Shown here: positions 1-8,356 of the stretch, one piece after another
Layout of the letters: each line of letters starts with the position of its first letter
Position numbering within the stretch: position 1 is the first letter of the stretch
Source of the DNA: Paenibacillus silvae
Lineage (GTDB): Bacteria; Bacillota; Bacilli; Paenibacillales; Paenibacillaceae
Direction of reading: 5' to 3'
Length of the DNA stretch: 64,000 nucleotides
Assembly (NCBI RefSeq): GCF_014639235.1
Contig: NZ_BMFU01000015.1
Span: 40,489 to 104,488 of the forward strand
Made by a program: the position numbers and the translations under genes
Notes under the pieces: generated by a model
Told to the model about the DNA's origin: nothing
Database searches by the model: none
The model's input: the letters and a program-made list of their open reading frames with translations, nothing else

Positions 1-894
1 CGCCGTTAGAATAACAAAATTCATAATGTCTGCCGCATACGTAACACCAATCCGTTCCATCACGGCTACAAATGGACTTTCCAGCACGCTTGCGTCCGAC
101 ATCGGCAGCAGCGCAGACAAAATAACAATTGTACCAATAAAGAAAATAATCAGACGCCATAATGTCGTATGAATGGCTTTTGGAATGTTTTTTTCCGGGT
201 TTTCCGTCTCTCCGGCAGCAATACCAATCAGCTCTGTTCCCGAAAAGGCAAAGTTCACGGCCAGCATGGTCATTAATATGGCCGTGGCTCCATGCGGAAA
301 CCAGCCTGATGCTGTAATGTTGGTAAAGAATGGCGCCGGAGACGCATCTGCCATCGGAATAATCCCAAACATGGCAGCCCCGCCGATAATAATAAAGAGC
401 ACAATCGTCATCACCTTCACCAGGGAAAACCAAAATTCGGATTCGGCAAACAGTTTGACCGTGAACGCATTAAACAGAAAAATCATCAGAGCAAAGAGTG
501 CACTCCAGATCCAGACATTTACGGACGGGAACCAGCGCTGCATCAGCAGCCCGGCTGCCGTAAATTCAGAGCCCAGTGCAACTGTCCAGGTCAGCCAGTA
601 CAGCCAGGCAACCGTATAACCTGTAGCTGGGCCGATATATTTGGCTGCGTAGCTGTGGAATGCACCCGTCTCTGGCATATATACTGATAATTCGCCCAGA
701 CAGAGCATAACCAGATACACGACAAGTGCCCCGATGAGATAGGATAAAATGGTACCGAGCGGTCCTGCCTGCTGAATCGTGTACCCCGAGCTAAGGAACA
801 ATCCTGTTCCGATGACGCCGCCAAGCGAAAGCATGACCACATGTCTCGTTTGCATCTTACGCTGAAAATGACCCTTATCGCTGTTATTCTCCAT
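1..894 (-). CDS. APC-family amino-acid permease, cut by the window edge
   Basis: The reading frame is open from an ATG at 894 to the left edge (298 codons) and lacks its C-terminus. The N-terminus reads MENNSDKGHFQRKMQTRHV, followed by the first-helix signature GGVIGTGLFLSSG typical of the amino acid-polyamine-organocation superfamily (LysP/RocE/GabP-like permeases). Several further hydrophobic helices follow, including FAFSGTELIGIAAGETENP, a conserved APC stretch. An AGGGAG ribosome-binding site lies nine bases before the ATG. It should be an inner-membrane, proton-coupled amino-acid importer. A SAM-I riboswitch and a strong promoter precede it, so the likely substrate is methionine or a related sulfur compound. 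That substrate is an inference from regulation; the permease family itself does not show it. Confidence 0.9.
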   Translation of the reverse strand, partial: MENNSDKGHFQRKMQTRHVVMLSLGGVIGTGLFLSSGYTIQQAGPLGTILSYLIGALVVYLVMLCLGELSVYMPETGAFHSYAAKYIGPATGYTVAWLYWLTWTVALGSEFTAAGLLMQRWFPSVNVWIWSALFALMIFLFNAFTVKLFAESEFWFSLVKVMTIVLFIIIGGAAMFGIIPMADASPAPFFTNITASGWFPHGATAILMTMLAVNFAFSGTELIGIAAGETENPEKNIPKAIHTTLWRLIIFFIGTIVILSALLPMSDASVLESPFVAVMERIGVTYAADIMNFVILTA

Positions 895-927
895 ATGACA
901 TACTCCCTGCTTCTTCATCCAGAACAA

Positions 928-960
928 ACAAAAAAGACCCACTCTTCCCGAAGAGTGCGC
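928..960 (-). terminator. Expression-platform terminator of the SAM riboswitch
   Basis: On the minus strand the sequence folds as CACTCTTC-GG-GAAGAGTG and runs into a T-rich tract (TCTTTTTTG). It sits between the S-box aptamer and the permease ATG, the normal position of an intrinsic terminator that forms when SAM is bound. Confidence 0.85.
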
Positions 961-988
961 CTCTACTGACAAATAAAAACAACTGCTC

Positions 989-1085
989 CTATCTATCAGG
1001 CTTTCACCCGCTGGAATTAGCACAGTATCCTTCAGATCTGTTGCTGAGGTTTCTAAGGGCCAGTCCCTCCACCTCTCTGGATAAG
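989..1085 (-). promoter_or_regulatory. SAM-I (S-box) riboswitch aptamer
   Basis: Read on the minus strand, the element has the S-box landmarks in order: CTTATC, AGAGAGGTGGAGGGACTGGCC, a GAAACC..CAGCAAC block, TGTGCTAATTCCAGC, GTGAAAGCC, and a closing GATAGG that pairs with the opening CTTATC to form P1 with one G-U. The aptamer is followed by a terminator and then an APC permease start codon. In this family SAM binding favours the terminator, so the permease should be expressed when methionine/SAM is low. Confidence 0.95.
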
Positions 1086-1101
1086 AAAATGATTTTTTAT
1101 A

Positions 1102-1130
1102 ACTATATCGACTGCCACCTGATGTGTCAA
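1102..1130 (-). promoter_or_regulatory. Sigma-A promoter of the riboswitch-permease transcript
   Basis: The minus strand has TTGACA (1125-1130), a 17-base spacer and TATAGT (1102-1107). That is a perfect -35 and a one-mismatch -10, placed just upstream of the S-box aptamer. Confidence 0.85.
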
Positions 1131-1195
1131 CATTTAAATAGAATTACGCCTGCATCGTATTCCAACAACCTGCTCCTCTACAGTATTCCAACAAG

Positions 1196-2398
1196 CTACT
1201 CTGTAGAAGACCCCGGATTCACAATTCTGGTCTTGACCTCATATGTGATGGGTACCTTCGCAAATATTTCATCCCAGTGATCCTTCACCTTCTTCCATGT
1301 CTTCGGATATTTGATTCGAATTGTGTCCCGAAAATCGGCAACATCCACCTTATACGTATGCTGGAGTTTATACAGCATCTGCTTAATCTGCTGCTCAACC
1401 AATTTTGCAAAATCCTTTTCCAGTTCATCCTTATAAGCTCCCTTCTCCTCCTTCTCCGGGTTTCGCCAATCCTCCATCATCCATCCCTCGGATTCAGCTT
1501 TAACGTGGAATGAAATGTTGTCACCATCCACTTTCGGAATAATCTTTGTTCTTTTCTTTTTGATCTCATAGATCACCGTAAATCCTTCTCTGCTGTAGGT
1601 CTTGATAACTCCACCCTTTTGATTTGGTCTTAGCCAGGACAGAGCCTCCAGATCCGTTTGACTGAGCTCGCCGATAAATTTTTTGGTTTTGGCATCGAAG
1701 ATGCTGCCGCCCGAGAACTTGTCCTCCCCGTTATAGTTCAGTACATTCTGCAATAGAAAACTCGACTCGGATTGCATCTGGGCATCAAGCTTCGCGAGCG
1801 ATACAGGCTCCAGAATTTTATTGGAAATGTAAGAATTATTTGTAATCCCGGTGAGATAAAATGCAGGAATGCGTGACGGGTCATTAGATGTAAGCACATC
1901 TACCGCACGATGATGACTGATCAGCACCAGACAGTTCGGGCGAATATCGTTATCCCGCAGGACGAAATCCAACAGCTGGTCCAGCCCATACTTTTTGGCA
2001 ATATCCTTGGAAATCACGATGACTTTAAGATGATGTCCAATGAGCGGACGATCACGCCGCAAGGCAAACTGACGGAAAATCTGCAGCAAGGAATCACCAG
2101 AAAGCCGTTCATTGGAATAAGACGTTTTACCGGATGCAGGTGAGCCTGACTGCTCACTTTTTTGGCTGCTGGAATACCCTGGGGCAATCTGAACGGTGGC
2201 TGTTATATTGTCCAGCTTGGGATAACGTCCCCCCTGCTCCGCAATATTTTTCTCAAACTCGGTTTCTTGACCCACATCAATACCAAGCGCAACATACAAG
2301 CTCAAGTCCTCAATCTCCCTGCTGCTCCAGCAGCCCGAGAGTAAACTCAGGATGGTCACAACGCAAGTGATCCGTCCCAGCAGGCGAAAGAAAATCAT
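1196..2398 (-). CDS. gerC: Ger(x)C-family spore germination lipoprotein
   Basis: This 400-residue protein has a signal peptide ending in the lipobox LLSGCW, so the Cys near residue 23 should be lipidated after cleavage. The mature part starts SSREIEDLSLYVALGID, the usual opening of GerAC/GerBC/GerKC proteins. It should be the C subunit of a germinant receptor, anchored on the outer face of the spore inner membrane. The ATG overlaps the gerB stop by four bases (ATGA), which indicates translational coupling in an A-B-C operon. Length is normal for the family. The germinant cannot be deduced from sequence. Confidence 0.92.
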   Translation of the reverse strand: MIFFRLLGRITCVVTILSLLSGCWSSREIEDLSLYVALGIDVGQETEFEKNIAEQGGRYPKLDNITATVQIAPGYSSSQKSEQSGSPASGKTSYSNERLSGDSLLQIFRQFALRRDRPLIGHHLKVIVISKDIAKKYGLDQLLDFVLRDNDIRPNCLVLISHHRAVDVLTSNDPSRIPAFYLTGITNNSYISNKILEPVSLAKLDAQMQSESSFLLQNVLNYNGEDKFSGGSIFDAKTKKFIGELSQTDLEALSWLRPNQKGGVIKTYSREGFTVIYEIKKKRTKIIPKVDGDNISFHVKAESEGWMMEDWRNPEKEEKGAYKDELEKDFAKLVEQQIKQMLYKLQHTYKVDVADFRDTIRIKYPKTWKKVKDHWDEIFAKVPITYEVKTRIVNPGSSTE

Positions 2399-3495
2399 GC
2401 GTGCTTGCCTCCTTTTTTACGTATCATGCTTATGAGCAACAGGATCAAGGGCAAAATGGCGAACAGCAGAACCGAAGCGTTACCCAGCATATCGCCAAGT
2501 GCGAAAGTTTCATCTACATCTTTCGGCATCATCGCCGCTAGATATATAACAGGAAGCAGAACATACATAATCTTGCCCATTTTTTTGGCCTTGAATAAGT
2601 CACGAATGCCTACTGAAGCACAGTAATGGGTAATTGCAAACGTGGAAAAAATCTGCATAATCCAGATGACCAGCAGAAGCGATTCAAAGCGCTCAAAGAT
2701 CAAACCTTGAATCTCGAAGCTGCGTACAAGATCCAGGGTTGGCCATGTCCTCGTTTTGATTCCGTCAAGTGAAAGGCTTCCTACAACCATGACAACTGTG
2801 ATGAGGTAGACAGCAGTGGAGACAGCTATGCCCCATGTGATCGCTTTATTGCTTTGTTTCGGATTCTGCATATATGCCGTAATGACCAGCATGACCTCGT
2901 AACCTGTATAAGACAACAGGGATGGCTTCAAGCCCTTCATGACCGGCAAGAGTCCTTCACCCAAAACAGGCCTTAAATTGCTGATCTCGAACAATTGATT
3001 GCTAAGCAGTATTTCCATAACGAAGATGACCAGCGTAAGAGGCAGGATGATCTCAAACACGCGAAGAATCACCGATAGTCCACCAGAGATCAGATAGATA
3101 CCAATCCACATGAACACCATCACAATGGCCCAAGTAGGTGTACGCTCAAGCAAATACATACCCGTTACATCTGCCATAACTCGAATCTCGAAAGCAGCAA
3201 TAATCATAAAATACAGAATCATGGCACAACCCAGAATGTACGCGATCCAGCGCCCGGTAATTTCTCTTGTAAACTGAAACACTGTTTTTTCGGGAAATCT
3301 GCGGCATAAGGTCACAAGAATGATACCCACGCCTGTGATGATTAGCCCGGACAAAATGATGGAGATCCAGACGTCAGGTGTTCCCACCGCTTTGCTCGTC
3401 GTTCGTGGCAGCGTTAATATCCCTGCACCCAGCATATAATTGACGATAATCACAACCGCCTGTGTAGTACTTATTTTCCCCTGAGCATCCTTCAA
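2395..3495 (-). CDS. gerB: GerB-family spore germination permease
   Basis: This 366-residue, highly hydrophobic protein has about ten predicted membrane helices, starting at VVIIVNYMLGAGILTLPR, the standard N-terminal helix of GerAB/GerBB/GerKB proteins. The family has an APC-like transporter fold and forms the ligand-sensing B subunit of germinant receptors in the spore inner membrane. The start is a TTG at 3495 with a strong GGAGGTG seven bases upstream; no ATG nearby fits. It lies 46 bases after gerA and overlaps gerC by four bases, so the three genes form one operon. Confidence 0.92.
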   Translation of the reverse strand: MKDAQGKISTTQAVVIIVNYMLGAGILTLPRTTSKAVGTPDVWISIILSGLIITGVGIILVTLCRRFPEKTVFQFTREITGRWIAYILGCAMILYFMIIAAFEIRVMADVTGMYLLERTPTWAIVMVFMWIGIYLISGGLSVILRVFEIILPLTLVIFVMEILLSNQLFEISNLRPVLGEGLLPVMKGLKPSLLSYTGYEVMLVITAYMQNPKQSNKAITWGIAVSTAVYLITVVMVVGSLSLDGIKTRTWPTLDLVRSFEIQGLIFERFESLLLVIWIMQIFSTFAITHYCASVGIRDLFKAKKMGKIMYVLLPVIYLAAMMPKDVDETFALGDMLGNASVLLFAILPLILLLISMIRKKGGKHA

Positions 3496-3541
3496 TGAAG
3501 TGCACCTCCAATCCTTCAGCCGAATTAATCACTGTTATGCC

Positions 3542-5254
3542 TCACTTCTTCCGATCCTCATCCACCGTGTTCATCATTTCGGGGCGCCTTCTCATCATGG
3601 ACAGTGGCGCACGGATGATGAAATCCTTCCAGTCACTCAACCGATAAGGTACAGCTGGGGCTACGTATGGAACACCGAAGCTGGTCAGCCGCGCGAGATG
3701 TGTGCATATCAGCAGAAAGAACATAACTACCCCATACAATCCGAGCACTGCAGCACTGAACATGGCAGCGAACCGCAAAATCCTTAGTGTTAATCCTGCG
3801 CTGTACACCGGAATCGTAAAAGACGAGATTGCCGTAACGGCCACCACGATGACCAGGAACTGACTGATAATGCCTGCTTGTACCGCTGCTTGACCAATAA
3901 TGAGACCCCCAACGATTCCCATCGCAGGTCCAATTGGCTTAGGTAGACGAATCCCCGCTTCCCTCAGAATTTCGATAGACAGCTCCATAATTAATACTTC
4001 AATAAGGGATGGGAAAGGTACTCCTGTCCTCGTCTCAATGATGGTCAACACTAGCTTGGTGGGAATCAGACCTGGATGAAATGAGATAAACGAGATATAC
4101 AGAGCGGGCGCAAGTAAAGCCAGCATGGCAGATAGAAAGCGAAGCATACGTAGAAAAGTACCGGGAATCCAACGCTCATAATAATCCTCGGGAGATTGCA
4201 GCAGCATGCTGAAGGTCACCGGCACAACGAGTACAAATGGCGTCCCATCCAGTAAAATCGCCACCCTTCCTTCCAGCAGGGCACCGATTACCCGGTCAGG
4301 TCTCTCCGTATTCAATATTTGCTGGAACGGGCTCAGCGTATTGTCTTCAATCAATTGCTCGACATAACCCGATTCCAGGAAATTGTCCATATTCATCTCA
4401 CGAATGCGCTTCTCGACTTCTGCCACCAGTTTCGGGTCAGCAATGTCCTGTATATAGGCAATGGCGAGGTCTTTTTTAATGCGCGAGCCTACCTCAATCT
4501 TTTCAATGAACAAGCTCTGATCGCTGCCATACCGACGCAGAATGCCTGTATTGTCACTCAGCTGCTCCGTAAATCCAATTCGCGGCCCCCGCAGTAATGC
4601 TTCGGATAACGGCTCATCAATGCTTCGTGTCTTGCCCTTCGAGGTGCCGATCAGCATACCGCCTGGCATACCGTCCACCAGCAATCCATTTTTCCCCACC
4701 AGTACACCGAGTGCAAACTCCTGCAGTGAACCTGTCTCCTGAATCTGGCTGACAGGCAGCAGTTGGTTCTGTAGATAGCTGGACAGCGCCTGACGATTCT
4801 CCGGATGCACAAAACCCTCCTGTTTCAGTTCAGGCACACCATCCGTCATTAAAGGTGTAATCAAATGCTCATCAACTAATTCCTGATCCACCAATCCTTC
4901 GGTATAGATCACAGCAGCTCTTGTGTTTGTACCTCTGATCGTAAACTCGCGAATATGTACATCTGCATTTTTGGCAAAAGTTTCTTTCACACTTGTCATA
5001 TCTGTTGCATATTCGCCTGTTAATTTGATGTTTGCATAGTGCCCTGTCTCTATACCCGGTCCTGTGCCTGCCTCTGCGGGTGAAATGTCTCTGGAGGAGA
5101 TGGGAGGCTTGGTGGAACGAGAAAAGCTGCCTCTCTGTACAGCTGTATTCAACCATCGCCAGATCAGCGTAATAATCACGGGGACAATGAATACCAGCAT
5201 AGCCTGAGCCCATATCGGCCATTCAGGAATATACGATATAATTTTAGACCACAT
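3542..5254 (-). CDS. gerA: GerA-family spore germination protein (A subunit)
   Basis: About 570 residues from an ATG at 5254 preceded by GGGAGG; the frame runs further upstream only to a TTG. A soluble N-terminal domain (about residues 60-330) is followed by a membrane domain with helices around FLRMLRFLSAMLALLAPALY and MGIVGGLIIGQAAVQAGI. The motifs LPKPIGPAMGIVGGLIIG and SSFTIPVYSAG are family hallmarks. It is the A subunit of a GerABC-type receptor that relays germinant binding to ion release. An additional hydrophobic segment at residues 5-35 precedes the soluble domain; many relatives begin directly with that domain. First gene of gerA-gerB-gerC. Confidence 0.92.
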   Translation of the reverse strand: MWSKIISYIPEWPIWAQAMLVFIVPVIITLIWRWLNTAVQRGSFSRSTKPPISSRDISPAEAGTGPGIETGHYANIKLTGEYATDMTSVKETFAKNADVHIREFTIRGTNTRAAVIYTEGLVDQELVDEHLITPLMTDGVPELKQEGFVHPENRQALSSYLQNQLLPVSQIQETGSLQEFALGVLVGKNGLLVDGMPGGMLIGTSKGKTRSIDEPLSEALLRGPRIGFTEQLSDNTGILRRYGSDQSLFIEKIEVGSRIKKDLAIAYIQDIADPKLVAEVEKRIREMNMDNFLESGYVEQLIEDNTLSPFQQILNTERPDRVIGALLEGRVAILLDGTPFVLVVPVTFSMLLQSPEDYYERWIPGTFLRMLRFLSAMLALLAPALYISFISFHPGLIPTKLVLTIIETRTGVPFPSLIEVLIMELSIEILREAGIRLPKPIGPAMGIVGGLIIGQAAVQAGIISQFLVIVVAVTAISSFTIPVYSAGLTLRILRFAAMFSAAVLGLYGVVMFFLLICTHLARLTSFGVPYVAPAVPYRLSDWKDFIIRAPLSMMRRRPEMMNTVDEDRKK

Positions 5255-5387
5255 GTCCTCCGCCTCCCTTTCTGCAAAAATCAAGCTACAGGTATTCCCG
5301 AATTATTGTGTCCTGTTTACCCGCAAAAATTCCGTGTTTTTGCCAACATATCCAATAGAACGCTTTCTTCTTCTATTTTTTTGAACA

Positions 5388-5422
5388 ACAAAAAAACGAC
5401 CCTGCAAGGAGCAGAATCGTTC
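5388..5422 (-). terminator. Intrinsic terminator of the PAS/chemoreceptor gene
   Basis: On the minus strand AACGATTCTGC and GCAGGGTCGTT form a stem around a short TCCTT loop, followed by TTTTTTTG. It lies just after the stop codon at 5434. Confidence 0.85.
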
Positions 5423-5433
5423 TGATATTTAAC

Positions 5434-6354
5434 TTATACGATGCGAGTTACATGCTGTGCCTTGTCATCAAGCAGGCGGGCTGCGTCTGCGATTGTTTTG
5501 AAATCCTGTAACGCTATCTCAATTCTCTCATTGCTATGCTGCACATACTGCTCCACCTTTTTGGTGCCGTTAGTGATATTCGTGATTTCCTTGGTTATAC
5601 CCGTGACACTGTCCCGAATCTCATTAATGGAATTTTCCACCATCGCGGACAGCTTGCGCACTTCCTTCGCTACAATATCGAAGCCTCTTCCAAACTCTCC
5701 AGCATGTGCAGCTTCAATAGCTGCATTCAGTGCCAGCAGTTGGGTCTGAGAAGATATTTCCCGAATCGTGCGTACCACACCTTGAATGGAGCCAGCCTGT
5801 TCCTGAAGATGAGTCAGTGTGGACTGGTTTGTTGCCGACACCTCCGAGATATAAGCGACGCTGGACAACAGCTCATGACTTCGACCGATACCCGCATCGG
5901 CCTGCTCGTTTAATTCCTGAGAGAGTGCCTTCAGCTCCTGCACAACCGTTGTGATATTATTCTGACGATTTGTAATATTCGTCGCCATCTTGCAGACTCC
6001 CAGAATTCTTTGATTAGACTCATCATATACCGGCATGTACGTAGCTTCGAGCCATACGGACTGCCCTCTGGCATCCATCCGCTCCACCTTGTCCTGAAAA
6101 CTCTTCCCGTTTAAAATGCTTCTCCAAAACTCCTCATACGCCGGACTGTCTGTAAATTTACCGAAACATAATTGGCGATGATGCATGCCATACATCTCTT
6201 CTTTGGTATATCCCATTGTTGAAGCAAATACATCATTCACGTATGTAACCTTACGATTTACATCAAACCGTATAATAGCCAAGCTTTTTTCCAGCGCCTT
6301 GATCACCAGTGCGTCCGTAACCTCATCCTGCTGTACATTCCCCAATAAAGTCAT
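5434..6354 (-). CDS. Soluble PAS-domain methyl-accepting chemotaxis-type protein
   Basis: A 306-residue protein without a membrane helix. Residues about 20-130 form a PAS domain (FDVNRKVTYVNDVFASTMGY through GVCKMATNITNRQ). Residues about 135-300 form a helical chemoreceptor signalling domain with the conserved hairpin SSQTQLLALNAAIEAAHAGE and GRGFDIVAKEVRKLS, the CheA/CheW contact region. The signalling part is short and lacks obvious long methylation helices. The protein is therefore probably a cytoplasmic sensor feeding the chemotaxis array, but the PAS ligand is unknown. The ATG has GGGGG seven bases upstream. It is followed by its own terminator, so it appears monocistronic. Confidence 0.85.
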   Translation of the reverse strand: MTLLGNVQQDEVTDALVIKALEKSLAIIRFDVNRKVTYVNDVFASTMGYTKEEMYGMHHRQLCFGKFTDSPAYEEFWRSILNGKSFQDKVERMDARGQSVWLEATYMPVYDESNQRILGVCKMATNITNRQNNITTVVQELKALSQELNEQADAGIGRSHELLSSVAYISEVSATNQSTLTHLQEQAGSIQGVVRTIREISSQTQLLALNAAIEAAHAGEFGRGFDIVAKEVRKLSAMVENSINEIRDSVTGITKEITNITNGTKKVEQYVQHSNERIEIALQDFKTIADAARLLDDKAQHVTRIV

Positions 6355-6657
6355 CTAAATCCCCCACAATCCGTCCCGTAGTGAATAACGTCATATCTTG
6401 TAACTGCTTGCCTGATGCAGATGGATGACAAGTGCAAATCACTGTTTTCCCTTTAACGCACCTGCATTCCTGCATTTGATTCTAGGTATTGATACCCCAA
6501 TTCGGGACTTTTGGATCACTAAATTGCATGAATCTTAAAATATATTTTTTTCACACATCTACAGTCTTCTACGTACTAAGCGTTACGGGCCGAATCATAC
6601 AACAAATTGCATCTGTTTGCTAGGGCAGAATTCACGTTCCGCACCATAAATATTAAT
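6355..6657. other. Intergenic region without a recognised gene
   Basis: Between the PAS/chemoreceptor ATG and the VOC-gene terminator I see AT-rich sequence with no ORF carrying a ribosome-binding site and no RNA family I recognise. It should contain the promoter of the PAS/chemoreceptor gene, but no clear -35/-10 pair stood out. Confidence 0.5.
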
Positions 6658-6706
6658 AAAAGAAGAGTAGCTGGAGATCCATATCTCCATTTACTCTTCT
6701 TTAGCA
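6658..6706 (-). terminator. Intrinsic terminator after the VOC gene
   Basis: AAAGAAGAGTA and TACTCTTCTTT flank an inner GGAGAT/ATCTCC pair, giving a long stem with a short loop. It lies about 40 bases after the VOC stop codon at 6749 and could work in both directions. Confidence 0.8.
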
Positions 6707-6748
6707 AAGATGCATCTGTAAACAGTTTTTAAGTGAAAATTATAGTGA

Positions 6749-7192
6749 TCAAAAATCATGTACTGTAACACACAGCTGTATGACAACACCAAACGGATCA
6801 CGAACGATGCCATAGCCGGGGCTGAATTCATTCCGTTCATATGGCACAAGCACCTTTACCCCTGGATACTGCGATAATTCCTCATATAATCGGTCGATCT
6901 GCTCTTGATCCTGAGACTGAATGCACATTGAAATACTATTCCCCGATTCCCAAGGCCTTTCCGCATCCATCGCTTCTTCGGCAATCATTACTTTGTTTAC
7001 GCCAACCTGCAGTACGGAATGTGTGATGTATTCATCCTGACCAGCGGGATACGTGAACTCGGGACTCATCTCTTTCATTTCCTTGTAGTTCTTGCGAAAA
7101 AGCACCTTCGCCCCTAACGTTTTCTCATAAAATGCAATGGCCTCCGCCGCATCCCCGTTCATGGACAGGAATGGAATAACTTCATACTTCAT
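6749..7192 (-). CDS. VOC-superfamily protein, PhnB/glyoxalase-like
   Basis: A 147-residue protein with the paired beta-alpha-beta-beta-beta layout of the vicinal oxygen chelate fold. It starts MKYEVIPFLSMNGDAAEAIA FYEKTLGA and ends with DPFGVVIQLCV, both typical of PhnB-like (3-demethylubiquinone methyltransferase-like) members. These proteins bind a metal or small molecule and act as dioxygenases, isomerases or drug-binding proteins; the exact role cannot be called here. GGAGG lies eight bases before the ATG. It is divergent from the WYL regulator at 7289, which may control it. Confidence 0.82.
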   Translation of the reverse strand: MKYEVIPFLSMNGDAAEAIAFYEKTLGAKVLFRKNYKEMKEMSPEFTYPAGQDEYITHSVLQVGVNKVMIAEEAMDAERPWESGNSISMCIQSQDQEQIDRLYEELSQYPGVKVLVPYERNEFSPGYGIVRDPFGVVIQLCVTVHDF

Positions 7193-7288
7193 CAGAATTG
7201 CCTCCTCTATTCATTTGCCTTACACTTAAGACTATAACGAATAAAGGTGCCAATTCACGGCACCATTGAAAGGACAGGGTGCAGCCTG

Positions 7289-8224
7289 GTGAAAAAAACA
7301 GAACGATTACATCACATGCTTCGCTTTATTAATCAAAAACAACACTTCACCCTGCCTGAGCTGATGCAGGAGTTCCACATCTCCAAACGTACGGCTCTGC
7401 GAGATATTGCGTCTTTGGAAGAGATGGGTGCGCCCATCTATGTTGAATATGGACGTTACGGCGGCTATCGGCTGCTCCAGCAGATGCAGCTGCCTCCGAT
7501 CTCTTTTAACACCGATGAGCTTCATGCCCTGTATTTTGCCATGCAGGCACTGCGCAGCTTCTCCAGCCTGCCATTCCAGACGACATTTGATTCCGTTCAT
7601 CAGAAGTTTATGGCGGCACTATCTGACAAGCAGCGGGACAATATTCACAATATGCAGCAGCGTGTCATCTTCAAACATACCGAACAAATCAAGGACAGCT
7701 CCCACCTGGAGCTTCTATTAATGGCAGCTGTGCAGCAGCAGGTCATTCAGATGACGTATTCGGATAACGGTCCCCGTATTATTCAGCCCATTGCACTGTA
7801 CGCCAGTAAAGGCTACTGGTACTGTCAGGCGTATGACCTGAAAAAGAAAGCTTACCGTGTATTTCGCTGTGATCGCATTATAACGGCGTTCTTAACTGAT
7901 ATTGAGCCTGTTAAGCAGGTTGCCGATCTACATGCAGAGCATCTTCATGCCTTATGGAAACCGTCGGAGCAGGCGATTTCGTTTCAATGCAGGATTAATG
8001 AGACAGGAATGGAGTTATTTCGTCAGAACCACTTTCCATCTATGCACATTGAAGAACAGCACGGTATGCAAATGCTCGTCGGGACCTATGAACCCCATGA
8101 ACTGGATTTCATCGTGAGCTATCTTGCAGGGTACGGCACTTCTATTCAGATAGTTGCACCTGACACGTTAAAGGAATCACTGAGACAGCATTATTTGCAT
8201 TTGTTGAGTCATATAACTGAATGA
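7289..8224 (+). CDS. HTH/WYL-domain transcriptional regulator
   Basis: About 311 residues. An N-terminal winged helix (LPELMQEFHISKRTALRDIA SLEEMGAPIY) is followed by a YGRYGGYRLL wing of the DeoR-like HTH_11 type. A central-to-C-terminal WYL domain carries KGYWYCQAYDLKKKAYRVFR, matching the family's ligand-contact strand. Such proteins (YafY-like) are usually repressors or activators that respond to a small ligand. I prefer the GTG at 7289, preceded by AGGGTG at seven bases, over the GTG at 7247, which has no ribosome-binding site. It is convergent with pmxE and divergent from the VOC gene, so control of the latter is the simpler guess. Confidence 0.87.
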   Translation: MKKTERLHHMLRFINQKQHFTLPELMQEFHISKRTALRDIASLEEMGAPIYVEYGRYGGYRLLQQMQLPPISFNTDELHALYFAMQALRSFSSLPFQTTFDSVHQKFMAALSDKQRDNIHNMQQRVIFKHTEQIKDSSHLELLLMAAVQQQVIQMTYSDNGPRIIQPIALYASKGYWYCQAYDLKKKAYRVFRCDRIITAFLTDIEPVKQVADLHAEHLHALWKPSEQAISFQCRINETGMELFRQNHFPSMHIEEQHGMQMLVGTYEPHELDFIVSYLAGYGTSIQIVAPDTLKESLRQHYLHLLSHITE

Positions 8225-8300
8225 GTCATTGTTGAATCCAAAGTGTTTAAATCTAGCCCTGCGGCCTTTATAGTTAATTCTTCTCTTCTAAACTTAAAAC

Positions 8301-8350
8301 ACCCGGCAGGATGCATACCGAGGAACATACGGTATACATCCAAGCCGGGT
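8301..8350 (-). terminator. Terminator of the polymyxin operon
   Basis: A long stem pairs ACCCGGC with GCCGGGT and, inside, GGATGCATACCG with CGGTATACATCC. On the minus strand it is followed by TGTTTTAAGTTT. It lies immediately after the pmxE stop codon; the plus-strand side has no T-tract, so it mainly serves pmxE. Confidence 0.8.
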
Positions 8351-8356
8351 AAAGGA

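Noticed and set aside
173..619. 148-codon plus-strand frame
   Set aside because: Antisense to the permease, whose minus-strand frame has APC motifs and a riboswitch-controlled start.
1140..1200. Two copies of a 12-base direct repeat (GTATTCCAACAA) between gerC and the permease promoter
   Set aside because: Too short and only two copies; could be chance or part of a weak gerC hairpin.
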